This document shows, in pieces, positions 51,582 to 61,950 of a stretch of DNA of 64,000 nucleotides. The notes beneath the pieces were generated by a model, which made no database searches, was not told the origin of the DNA, and worked only from the letters and a program-made list of their open reading frames with translations. Made by a program: the position numbers and the translations under genes. The DNA comes from Golubevia sp. BC0850. Taxonomy: Eukaryota; Basidiomycota; Exobasidiomycetes; Golubeviales; Golubeviaceae. Location of the stretch: assembly GCA_012976225.1 (NCBI GenBank), contig JAAVVG010000025.1, forward strand, positions 186,001 to 250,000, given 5' to 3'. Every line of letters starts with the position of its first letter. Position 1 is the stretch's first letter.

Positions 51582-53349
51582 TCATTCCTTATCTCTCTCC
51601 AACCTTTTCTCCTCTCTTCTCTTCCTACCCTTCCTTTCCTTATTCCTCTTTTTCTTCCTTTCTTTTTCAATTTTCAAACTTTTAACACTTTCTCCGGGTC
51701 TCAAGAATTCCTCCAATTCCCTAGACATCCTCCTTCTAGCAATCAATCGATTCTGTTCTCTACTTCTAGTCTCTTGACAAACGATTCTAATCCCAGTTGG
51801 AATATGAATTAACTGAACGTTGGAATTAGTTTTGTTGATTGCTTGACCTCCTGGACCTGAACCTCTAACAAATGACTCTTGGAGGTCTGATTCATCGAAT
51901 TCTAAAGGAAGTTTCTTAGAACCTGAAGGTGAGAATCGATATTTTGAGGTAACCCAGGATGGAAGGGAAGTTGGAGATGAAGTCTTGGTTGGATTGGAGA
52001 TTTCTTCAGATTCTAAAGATGGTTCATCAAGTTCTTCAATCTCTTCTTCCACTTCTTCTTCAGAAAGGAATTCAATTTCAGACCTCTCTTCTCTTTCGAC
52101 GGATCTGTGACGAAGTTGAAGAAAGAGTCTTCATCAGCACTCAACAACAAATATTCCACATTACTATCAACCCCTCTTGAAATACGAACCTTTTGTAAGA
52201 TGAGCATACTCACAAACCCACTTCTTCCTCCAACCAACCCATCAATTCCTTCGCACTTTTCTCATCCCATTTCCCAAACCCCTCTTCATTCAATCCATTC
52301 CCAATCACCCATCTCTCCAAACTTCCTTCTCCTTCTTCTTCCAATTCAGTTTCGATTCGATGTAATTCATACCAAGGAATACCATCCTCGTCCAACATTC
52401 TTTTCAAGAAATCTCGATTCCAACCGATTTTGACTGGGAATCTAGGTTCGAAGTCGAATTCTGGGAGAGGGGTTGACAATCCAGAAGACGAGGTTGAAGA
52501 AGAGGTTGAAGAAGAGGTATGGATCTTGGAAGACAAAGCTCTATCATTGGAAACAGGAGGATCCAGAAGAATTAAAGCTGATAAAGGGTTTGAAGAAGAA
52601 TAAGTTTGAGAGATTAGGGAGGCTAAACCTTGAGTGATTAGAACTGGTGGGAATGGACCAGATGAACCGTTGGCTTTCAAAGTTGTTTTCAACTCTGATG
52701 GATGTTGATGAGAGGATGGAGAGAAAGGTTACCAACTTGTAGGAAAGGAGGCCAAACGAAAACGATCTTCTCACCCTTTTCAAACTCATCCATCAACTTT
52801 TGAGAATCCTCTTTGGATCTCCCTTTGGCTTCTGATGATAAGTCTAGATCGACCACTAGACTTTCCCATCCGTGCATGGAGAGATACTCTAGAAATGGGG
52901 CAAATAACCTGTGATGAAGATGAATCGAAGATTAGCAGAAGGCATGCACCTATCACCTTCTCTCGGTTCACCTCAACCCGAGAAAAAGAAGATCAAACTT
53001 GCTTATGTACATTGTTTTATTCATCTAAGACGACTCACTGATCTGCCTTGCCTGAACCGGTCCAACTCGAAGCTGAGACGAAGAGAAGAGGAGTTGGGAC
53101 TTCTCTTTCGGCATGCTTGCTTGGCTTGATTATGGAGAGCGTCGATTGATATCGAACGGGTATCCGAGATGTCCTAGAAAAGTTGAGGTTGAAAGCATTC
53201 CTTGATGAGAAGTTACTTGAGATTGAAGAAATGGAACGAGGACTGGAAGAGAGATTACTCTTTGCTATCGTTCGAGCTTGTGACGGGAAACTTCTTGAAG
53301 CAAGTTGGAAAATGTCTGGATTAAACCGACTTATTGTTGGTATAACCAT
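51582..53349 (-). CDS. Mitochondrial alpha/beta-hydrolase-like protein apparently fused to a GGQ release-factor domain
   Basis: Exons 53039-53349, 52733-52908, 52214-52694 and 51582-52104 join in phase through GT-AG introns (sum divisible by 3, 496 residues). N-terminus is a strong Arg/Ser presequence (SRFNPDIFQLASRSFPSQAR). Residues 90-310 resemble a degenerate alpha/beta hydrolase (LLFVSASSWTGSG, HGWESLVVDLDLS, IVFVWPPF, VLITQGLASLI), with no GxSxG nucleophile. After a Glu-rich linker comes an RF-1 domain of the Rso55/C12orf65/ICT1 type (VRGSGPGGQAINKTNSNVQ, RSREQNRLIARR) and a Lys/Arg-rich tail, as used in mitochondrial ribosome rescue. The RF frame has no Met before GGQ, which supports fusion. 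Alternative: the hydrolase stops at 52210 and the RF gene has an unseen first exon. Intron 2 is only 38 nt. Confidence 0.62.
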
Positions 53350-53493
53350 AATCTACTTTCTTGAGTTGAGCTGAAAGGTCCGATGGTTAAGAGACACAGA
53401 AGAAAGTGCTCGAATCTTGCTTCTTACCCAACCAATCAGCCTCAATTCAATTTCATCCTATTTGATTCAGTGTGATTCACCTCTAGTCTAATC
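53350..53493. promoter_or_regulatory. Divergent promoter between two mitochondrial-protein genes
   Basis: Only 144 bp separate the hydrolase/GGQ start from the BolA start. Both products have presequences, so joint regulation is plausible; no motif identified. Confidence 0.45.
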
Positions 53494-54434
53494 ATGACCC
53501 TAACCTCAATTTCACTTCGTTCATTCCGAGCCCCTTCTCTAAGATCAAGCTTGAGAGCATCTTCATATTCTCGCAGACTAATCTCCACCTCAACTTGCAC
53601 TCCCAGTCTCTACAAATCAACATCTACTGTCTTCAACTCGACTATCTCATCTAAAAGGTCATTATCAACTTCATCTATCAAATTCAACGATTCATCAGCT
53701 CACTCAGCGCCTCAGGATGATGGAGAGAAGAAGATTTACAATCTTTTGAATGACAAGTTCACTCCGAAGGAATTGAAGGTTCAGGACGTTAGTGGTGAGT
53801 AGACAAAGGAAATAGATAGCTCTTCAAGGCATTTCAATTGGAAATGACGTCAAATCTTGGGAATTGAAGAGCAAAGAATCAGATCTTCCTGTGTCATCTC
53901 AGCTCTTCCTAATCTGCTTTGACTCTATTTCAAGCTAGGTCATGAGCCAAAGCTTCACTTCAGCTTTTCAGCTTCTCAAACTATGTCCACCGACTAAAGA
54001 TACCCAAGCGGTCTCAAAGACGATTGAGGCCTACAGAAATCTCATTCTTCCACCCTCTCCCTCTCTTGTTCCAATCCCGAAGGAGGCTGCGGTTCCTTCT
54101 ACGCCATCACTTTATCCTCCAAATCGTTCTCTGGAATCCCAACTGTCAAAGCTCATAGAATGGTCAATGAAACTTTGAAGGAAATCATTCCTGGAATTCA
54201 TGGACTACAGGTTAGTAACAGATCAGATCGTTCTGCTTCTGCTGTTCTGTTCTTTGGAGGGGCGAAAGTGGAATCTTTTCTTTGATCCTTGGGACTTGGG
54301 GAGGGGGGGGGGTGATCTTTGTTTCAAGACGTTTGAGCTGACGTTTCTTCCCTCTTTTCCTGGTGTTGTTCTATTTCTTTCGCGTACTCTCTCCTTTGGC
54401 CTTTGGAACATAGATCAAGACGATAGCCGAATAA
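53494..54434 (+). CDS. BOL3: Mitochondrial BolA-like protein
   Basis: BolA proteins work with monothiol glutaredoxin in handing Fe-S clusters to mitochondrial targets. Exons: 53494-53794, 54083-54210, 54414-54434 (sum divisible by 3, 149 residues). The first 75 residues are Ser/Thr/Arg rich, a long presequence. The BolA core runs KIYNLLNDKFTPKELKVQDVSG, then GGCGSFYAITLSS after intron 1, KAHRMVNETLKEIIPGIHGLQ, and IKTIAE in the last exon. The conserved His of the KAHR loop is present. The GGCG Cys and short helix favour the BOLA3/Bol3 type. Intron 1 is 286 nt and intron 2 has a G10 run. Confidence 0.9.
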
Positions 54435-55007
54435 ATCAACCCAATCAATGTATCAATCAATCCAGAAGAATTGCATTCCATTTCACTCACCTCCTTGGGA
54501 AGAAGAGAAAGAGAGAGAGAGGGAGTTGTTTTTTCTCTCTTTTGCCCTCTTAATACTCCCCTCATTTTCCCCTCCGTCGCGTTCAATCATGCTTCATCTT
54601 GATTTGTCTTTCGAGCTTTCGGTAAGAAAGCCAGAAAGTAACCCACCTCTTCCAGGTCTCGTTCTTTTGACCCCGCGATTAGACACAGACGCTCCTAGCC
54701 CTCCTCTACATTTCCCCGGCTTTGACTTTCTCCTTCGTAAATTTCTTTGATTACTCTTTCTTTGTCACCGAGAAACGATTCTCGTAGAAGGGAATCAATT
54801 TTTCGAGTAGAAATTGAGGTGGACTGGGAGTTAAGATTTGCCACAACGCTGTTTGTTGGTTCCTTTCTCCTACTGACACAGCTACTTAGACATCAATATT
54901 CCTTGCTCTTCTTCTTTCTCTCCTTGAATTCAATTCCTTCGATCCTTCAACCCTCAACATTTGATCTTACTCTACTCCATCAGAAATAGGAGTCTGCTTA
55001 GTCTCTG
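54435..55007. other. Intergenic region
   Basis: Promoter of the RBR ligase gene, with pyrimidine-rich stretches near 54890-54940. No gene. Confidence 0.45.
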
Positions 55008-55404
55008 ATGGCGAGTATCATCATCTCGGATAGTGAGGATGATTTGAAACATCAGCTACTAAGAAAGGATGATTCAATTCAAATCATAGATGAGAACGAA
55101 CAACCCGTTAATGGTAGAAAGAGGAACAGGATTCACATTTCAAAAGGAAACGGAAAAGGAAAGGGAAAGGAGAGAGAACCGATTCAAATCTTAGATGGTG
55201 AGAGTGAGGAGAGTGAGGAGAGTCTCACTGAATCTGAAGGTCAAGTTGGAATCGGTTCATCTACTCAGACTAAGAAGAAGAAGAAGAAGAGGTTGGTAGA
55301 TCATGATGAGAAATTCAAGGAATTAGTCAATGGTGGAGAAAGAGATCTTGATAGGAACAGAGACAAAGGGAAAGGGAAAGCTAGATTCATTTCACCACCT
55401 CTTC

Positions 55405-55463
<59 letters not shown>

Positions 55464-57799
55464 ACTGGTGGAATCATTTCAATAGATGACGGAAGCGATT
55501 CTGAAATCGAGTTCATTGGAAAAATCAAATCTCCGAGTAGGAAGAAGGGATCAAAGGTTAAAGAGAGAGTAAGAGTTGGGTCCTCCTCAAACAAGAGGGT
55601 TAGATTGAATAGTAACCAACCTTCACCTTTTACTGCCTCAACTTCTAAAGAAGTCATCAAATTTTCAAAAGAAATCTTCTTCAAGCAATGTTTGAATCAA
55701 CTCTTACAGATCCTACCAGATTTAGATCCAAGTTGCGCAAAGAAGAGATTGGAATTGGTAGTCAAGGAATTGGAATTCACTCCTCAAGGTGAAGGAAATG
55801 AGATGGTCATGTCTAGAGCTATGGAACTGTTGATGAATTTAGAAGGAGGTTATCCTAAGAGACAAATCGGTCTAACTCTTTCTTCTTCAGACGAAGATTC
55901 AGAAGAGGAAGACATCGAAATCTCTGAAAATGAAGATGAAGGTGAGGTTGAGAATGTTCGTAAGTATTCTGTTCACGATTTACCCAATTCTCTTTTATCT
56001 CTATGTCTAAATTTCTCTCCCTCTTCTCCTCTTCAGCTTGCGGATGTTGTTTCGACGATGAACTCCCATCTAGAAAGCTCATTGCCTGCTCTCTAGGTTT
56101 ACACAAATTTTGTCCAGACTGTTGTCGTAGGACCGTTGAAATGCAGCTTGGTTTACAAAAAGTGGAAATCAAATGTATGGATGGTTCAAATTGTGATGCT
56201 AGTTTCGAAAATAGACAGATTAAAAAGTTTCTGGGGAAGAAACAATTCAAATTGTTGGAGAAACTAAGACAGGAGAAAGAGATTGAAAATGCTGGATTGG
56301 AAGGCTTGGAAACTTGTCCTTTTTGTAGTTTTGGTTGTATTATTGAGAGAAGTAAGGAAGAGGAGAAATTGTTTAGATGTCAAGGAAGGAATTGTGGGAA
56401 AATTAGGTGAGATGCGAGGATTGGATCGGAGAGTTCTATTGATCGGAGTTCTGATCTTTAAGCCTTCCTCTATTTCTATTTCTTAGTTGTCGTTCTTGTA
56501 AAGAACTGGAACATCTTCCCAAGAGCTGCAAAGGTGAGTTTCTCCCCTCTTCGACGAACCTCGTAGACTTACCTCTTACTTCAATCCCCCTCTCACTTCT
56601 CCCTACAGAAAACGCCGATGACAAATCTTCTGGATCACATCACAAGCTGGAGGAGGAACTCTCGAAGGTTCTGATTCGTAAATGCCCTACTGAAGGTTGT
56701 GGTACTACGATCGTCAAGGACGACGGGTGAGGCATTTGAAGATCTGCGATCCTAGTTCTTCTAGACTGACCTTTTCGATCTTCTCTTATGATCAAACTTC
56801 TTTGCCAGATGCAACAAGATGACCTGTCCAAAGTGCCGGAAAAACATGTGCTACGTCTGTCGAGAAACTATCCAAGACTACAGCCACTTCGATCAAAACC
56901 CAGCTAACTACAGAGCTCCGAAGGAATCCTCAAAGTGTCCTCTTTGGGAGAACAGCGATGACCGTCATAAGCTGGAGAGAGAAGAGTTCCTCAAGAAACA
57001 TGGGAAGGAAGATGCAGAGGTTGGTGGATCAGCTCCCATTCGAGAACGTCCTCCCGGATGGGTGCCTCAGCATGTAGCCCATGCAGCTGCGGCGGGCTAT
57101 CAACTTGGACCCGATGGAGTTCCAGCACTCCTGCATGGTGGTGGAGGAGTTGCCGGACTCATGGGACAACTTGGAGGTATACGAGACCAAATAGCTCAAT
57201 TAATGAGAATGGGGCCAGCAGGAGAAAGAGCTGCTGCTGAAGTGGCAGCTGGACATGGAATACAGATTCCTCAACTCCAAAATCATCAAGCTCAACAAAT
57301 TCAAGCTGCTCAGCTAGCTCAACTTCGACAACTTCAAGCTCAAGCTGCCAACCAAGCTCGACGTCTTCAGCGCCTCCAACAACAAGCCCAAGCTAGAATT
57401 CAAGTTCAAGCTGCCGTCGAAGCTCAAAGAGCTGCTCAACACGCTGCACAAGTAGCTCAGGCTCAAAGAACGGCTCAAGCTCAAAGAGCTCAAGCAGAAC
57501 AAATTAGAGCTTTCGTAGAACAAAGACATCAAGCAGATCTAAAAGCAGTCGCCGAAAGAGATGCTATTCGTAGAAGACAGCAAGAGGCAGAAGCAAGAAT
57601 GGAGAAGGAAGCTAGAAGAGCTGAAAGGGAATCAAGAGAGGCGGAAGAAGCTGCAAGAAGAAGAGGAAGAATCAGTGAAGCTAATAGAATTGCTAGAGAA
57701 AGAGAAGCTGGTAGAGATGTTATTCCAGTCGCTGGGCCGGTCGCTAGTGGATCTGGAAGAAGGGGAAATAATGCTTATGCTCCTATTCAAATCGATTAG
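55008..57799 (+). CDS. RBR-type E3 ubiquitin ligase, RNF216-like, with polyglutamine
   Basis: RING-IBR-RING ligase that would pass ubiquitin through a RING2 cysteine. Exons: 55008-55959, 56037-56406, 56487-56533, 56609-56726, 56809-57799 (sum divisible by 3, 825 residues). The first 300 residues are charged and disordered, with SDSEDD and DDGSDSEIE patches that look like SUMO-interacting motifs (SIIIS, GIISIDDG) and 20 Gln in a row. RING1 begins CGCCFDDE; IBR includes CPFCSFGC and SCRSCKELEH; RING2 is CPTEGCGTTIVKDDGCNKM followed by CPKCRKNMCYVC. The C-terminal 250 residues are Ala/Gln then Arg/Glu rich, probably a long helix or coiled coil. RNF216 has the same extended RING2 context; subtype is inferred. 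Confidence 0.88.
55404..55463 (+). repeat. Pure (CAA)20 repeat coding polyglutamine
   Basis: Twenty uninterrupted CAA codons inside exon 1 of the RBR ligase. No CAG interruption, so length variation between isolates is likely. Confidence 0.95.
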
Positions 57800-58297
57800 A
57801 GTCAAATCAAACCAAATCAAAGCACGCTCTCCTCAGTAGTTCCGTCTTCTACTCCCCTCCCTTCGAAACAAACGCAATCAATCAAATTCTTCAACCTTCT
57901 ATCACTCTTCAATCTATAAATCAAAACATCAATCAACAAGAGTCAAAACCAATTATCTCTGATGACTCTCTTTTCTTCTCCGTTCCCTTTTATTCCTTCG
58001 TTCATTCCAATCATCCGTGTTACCTTACTTCATACGCATACTCATTTCTTCATATCAAAGTCTCAATCCTTGTTCAGTTTATCTCTCTTCACCAATACAT
58101 GCATTTGACGAATCATCAGCTTCTGACTTCATCTGCCTTGATCTTTGACCACAGCATTGCGTCACTGGGGAAAGAATCCGTCCCGAGAGAGCGTTTGGGA
58201 AAGATTGCAGTCTGAAGAGATTTCTATTGAAAAAGATTTAATTGTGTCTAGGTTGAGACGGGAGGAAACTCCCTACTTCTATCCTTCCCTTTTGTGT
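57800..58297. other. Intergenic region
   Basis: Convergent 3' flanks of the RBR and HAD phosphatase genes. Nothing supported. Confidence 0.5.
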
Positions 58298-59360
58298 TTA
58301 GATTCCTTCCGGTTTCTCTTCCGATTGGATTGTGATTCTCAATTCTTCTCCTCCTCCTTCCTTGCTGACCCATTTAGCACTGACATGACTGAGATCCTGC
58401 ACCAAGAAGTCAGCTCCATTTTCCCATTGCTTTTGACCGTCGTGAGTGGTCTTCAATCCCAAGACTCTGGCTCCAGAAGCTTTACCAGCTCTAACTCCAG
58501 CTGGTGCATCCTCGACAACTAGACAATTTAATGGAAGTTGATTGGAAGCTTTAGCTCCTAGAAGGTAAGGTTGAGGATCTGGTTTGCCAGCTGTGCAGAC
58601 ATCGGAAGTGATGAAAACGGAAGGTAGGACTGGAACTAGGTTCGTCGATGCGAAGGCCGGGTGTGCATATGCTTTGGTGGCTGCATAAGTTTGGGAAAGA
58701 ATCGCAAGGTCAGCCAAGGGCCAGTGATCTGACTTGTAGAGCGTTCACTCCCTTCTGGTCTCTGGACTTACCAGAGGTCACGATCGCCCAGCTCTTACGC
58801 CTCCTCTCTTGCTGTTCAGGATCGTCACCAGCAATCTGTGCCAGCAAAGATTTGGCACCAGGCAAAGCTGTGATGGCTCCTTCTTTTCCAGACTTTGTAG
58901 CCTCTGCAGCGATCGAAGCGATTTTTGATTCGAAAGCGATTACCTCCTTTGGCAGTTCGTCGTCTGAAAGACTTGGAATGAAGCGTCGTAAATTCTCTAC
59001 GGTTCTATATCCATGGCAGGATTCGAGCTTTCCGACACCGAGGTATGAGAGAGGGACGAGAGAAGAATGAGAGAAGATGATGAGGAGAGGGATCTGGAAA
59101 CGTGCTGCTCGCTGTCGGGTCGGACAAAGCCTACAAACTCACTACTGTATCGTAATCCAAATCATACTTTTCACAAAAGAACTTCCAAGTGGCATTGACA
59201 GCGGGAGTAGAATCGATGAGAGTCTGGGAAGAGAAGAAGATAGCGAACGAGTCAGTCGTCTGTTGAAAAAATCTTCCACTAGAGCGATGGAATGACTACT
59301 TACTCCGTCCATGTCAAACAGGACACAGTCTACTGTGATAGTCTTCTCAGTTATTGGCAT
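58298..59360 (-). CDS. HAD-family phosphatase, glycerol-3-phosphatase-like
   Basis: Cytosolic sugar- or glycerol-phosphate phosphatase of the GPP1/DOG type. Exons: 59304-59360, 59143-59223, 58772-59027, 58298-58680 (sum divisible by 3, 258 residues; yeast Gpp1 is 250). Motif I VLFDMDGTLIDS is split by intron 1; motif II is AIVTSG; motif III lysine is in GKPDPQPYLLGA; motif IV is VVEDAPAGVRAG. The cap contains ESCHGYRTVENLRRF, as in Gpp1. Start taken at MPITEKTITVDCV. The exact substrate (glycerol 3-phosphate or 2-deoxyglucose 6-phosphate) cannot be decided. Confidence 0.87.
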
Positions 59361-59961
59361 TATGGACTTGATGGTGTGTGAGTATGATAGAGGAAGGTCT
59401 TCCAATCTTCCAAACCTCTCATTCGTCTCATTCGGCAGTCCGAAGACCGATGGATTCGAACGTTGGAGCGAACACCTGCAAATGCTTTCACATTTCACAG
59501 AAACGTAGACGGGATTTTCCAAAGTCACAACAGAAAAATAAATTGGAGCCTTTTGAAGCGTCTCTTTCGAATCATGAGAACGGGCGACCCTCTTTCGACA
59601 ACATTCCTTTTCTCACGAAACACCGTTCCCTTCTATTCCTTGACTTTCATTTTAATTTGAGAGTTCTAAGCTATCCAAATAACTCTCATCATGGGGATAG
59701 TATTGGCTATGGGGAGAATTGGACGAAGGTAAAGAGTAAGGCTAGCAAACTGAGACCTGGAGCTTTCGATTGCAAGTGTTCAGGAAGACGGCTTCAAAGA
59801 CAAAAGGGGTAGAAGTCATTTTCAGGGGAGAGCTGTAGACGATGTACCGAAGTAAACGAAAGGACTGGAATGGCATGATGCGATACTGAGAATTTAAACA
59901 GGAGAACCCCCTTGATCAATGAAAATCCCCTCATTCTCAACCTTCTCCTTGTAACTCCTCT
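59361..59961. other. Intergen region upstream of the phosphatase gene
   Basis: Promoter of the phosphatase gene. Several frames are open here but lack coding character. Confidence 0.4.
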
Positions 59962-60870
59962 TTACTTCTTCTTATCTTTACTCTTCTTCTTTGACTTAGA
60001 AGAACGATGACAATGAGTATTAATTTTTGGAGCTGCAGAAGTCGAAGCCCCAGACTCGGTCTCGTGGAATTCCTTTAGTTGATCCATAGGCTCGCTCTCA
60101 CCATTTGTACGTCTTTGACCTGCTCTGCTCCCTCCAATCTCTTCTGATATTTCAAGAGCAACGCCGTCGTCGAGCAAGGCGATCAGACTGGATCTGGTTC
60201 TTCCGTTTCCAGTTCCATATTCGGCAAACATGACACCGACCAGACTGAAGAAGGGGGGGGGTAAAAAGATCGCAGAGGTGAGAGGTTAACCAATGGAAGA
60301 TAAGTTGCGGCTGAGCATGATAGAGCCTGGCAATAGATTATCGATTTGTCCAGCGAAGTCTTTGAAGAGGCCCGAAAGTGGGGCAGAATGACCAAGCAGA
60401 AGATACTTTACTCACTCTGGTTCTTTTGGCTTTGGCTTCAGGGGATTGGGAATCTTCTTCAAGCCACCAGGTGCGATCCAAATGGCGATTGCGAAGAGTG
60501 TAATCATGATACGTGGACAATGAGCCCCAACTTTGATCTGAAATCAGCCACCTGAATTTCAAAAGATGCTCTTATGGTTAGGCTCTGAGGTTATCAGGTC
60601 TATCGGCTCTCGACTTGTCGACTACTGTCAACATCAAACCTGAAATTGCAAGGAAAAAGGGTCAAGGGAGAAAGCAGCAGGCAGTAAAGCGACAAGGGGT
60701 AAGTGATGAGCCAGAAATGTTGCTTTGAGCCGTTTAAGAACCCAAGAGGATGATGGTCGAGATAGACCAGAGAGGCGGGAGTACAGCAAGGATGCGCAAG
60801 GAGTGGAGGTAGACAGGCAGCGAAGTGTGGAAGACAATAAAGACATTCCAAAAACAGACTGATCCGACAT
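59962..60870 (-). CDS. Unresolved multi-exon gene with Lys/Ser-rich C-terminus
   Basis: Fragments look coding but I could not chain them. The 3' part (59962-60231) reads FAEYGTGNGRTRSSLIALLDDG, then a polar stretch and a Lys/Ser tail (KSKKKSKDKKK). About 60.4-60.5 kb there is a membrane-like stretch (CPRIMITLFAIAIWIAPGG, then KKIPNPLKPKPKEPE) between good acceptor and donor sites. A possible first exon starts MSDQSVFGMSLLSSTLR at 60870. A CTAAC branch-like site and acceptors near 60.55-60.6 kb show introns are present. No family recognised; a G9 run near 60245 lies in an inferred intron. Confidence 0.35.
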
Positions 60871-60908
60871 GATGAGAAGTTAGAAGGTTGCACTGCTGTT
60901 CAATCGGC

Positions 60909-61833
60909 TTATTCAGTCAATTTGACTCGCTTCGCTTCCCGACCTTCTTCTGTCCCTCCTTCGTCCTTGTCCTGACCATCTTCTTCACCTTCGCTTTCTT
61001 CTTCATCTTCGTTCTCATCATCTTCAGATTCGCTCTCATCACTATCCTCCTCATCTTCATCATCGTCTGACTTGTCACCGTAATGTTCTTCGGGCCATTC
61101 GGACAAGTCCTCTCTAGGTTCCTTCTCCACATTTTCCCCCTCCCATGCCGTTAATTTCGAGCCTTTCACGAGCTACTCTCTGACATCTTTTGAATTGGTA
61201 TCCATAGATTTCACTACTGGATATTTGAACTTTCCGAACCACTTGATAAGATCACCTGGTTCATAATACTGGTTAACTTTCACGTTTAAGATTTCCAGTT
61301 TGGGAAACGAGAACCCTACGTCACCAACGAAAGCACGAATCGCTTTGATCAGCTGCATTTGAACCTTGACTTCCGACCGAATAGGGACGATTGCTCCTTC
61401 TGGATTAGACACTCTTTGATCCTTCAGAACCATCGCTTAGATAGATTGGATTGAAGCAGGGACATCGAAATCAACCTTTTCTAACTTCTTGAGACTTGGT
61501 AGGTCTTCCCAGAACATCTTGAGCATCCAGATAGTATCGGAATCAGAGTGAAAGTTGGAAGTTTTCGGTAATGACGGAATTGAAAGAGACCTCTTTGAGA
61601 GAACTTTTGTGTTCGGAGATAAGTTTAAAAAGGGTATGGAACTTGGATCTTTTCCTGTTCTCTGTCTTTCTGGCATAGTTGTCTCTGAAGCATCCGAGAT
61701 TTATTTTGACCTTGACGAGTTCCTGCTTTGGAAGAGAGGAACGAAGCTGACGAAATCGATCGATGAAGTCCTCCATTTGACAACCTTCGCCCCATTCTGA
61801 AGATGATGCTTCTATCTCTCCAGAAGACGCCAT
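60909..61833 (-). pseudogene. Broken F-box-family gene with acidic C-terminus
   Basis: Minus-strand sequence from MASSGEIEASSSEWGEG onward. It encodes leucine-rich-repeat-like blocks typical of fungal F-box proteins (FHTLFKLISEHKSSLKEVSF, LPSLKKLEKVDFDVP, FSFPKLEILNVKVNQYYEPG, LIKWFGKFKYPVVKSMD) and an acidic tail (DDDEDEEDSDESESEDD) ending VKLTE. The blocks are interrupted by one frame change near 61550 and two in-frame stops (near 61437 and 61173) with no GT-AG intron to remove them. The F-box itself is missing. Protein-level order is still intact, so decay looks recent. Confidence 0.6.
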
Positions 61834-61950
61834 TTTGACGATTGTAGAGTGGAGAAGAAGCGAAAGAGAGCAATCTCCCTTCTTTCCATCCTCCTCTGCA
61901 CCCCTCGCACCCCTCATCATCTCTCATCTCCTTCATCCTTCTTCAAATTT

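Noticed and set aside
51427-51812. Plus-strand Phe/Leu/Ser-rich frames
   Set aside because: Antisense of the Lys/Arg/Glu-rich tail of the GGQ release-factor domain.
55403-55684. Minus-strand poly-Cys frame
   Set aside because: Antisense reading of the CAA repeat.
59378-59812. Plus-strand frames over the phosphatase promoter
   Set aside because: No motif, no composition bias and partly antisense to a well-supported gene.
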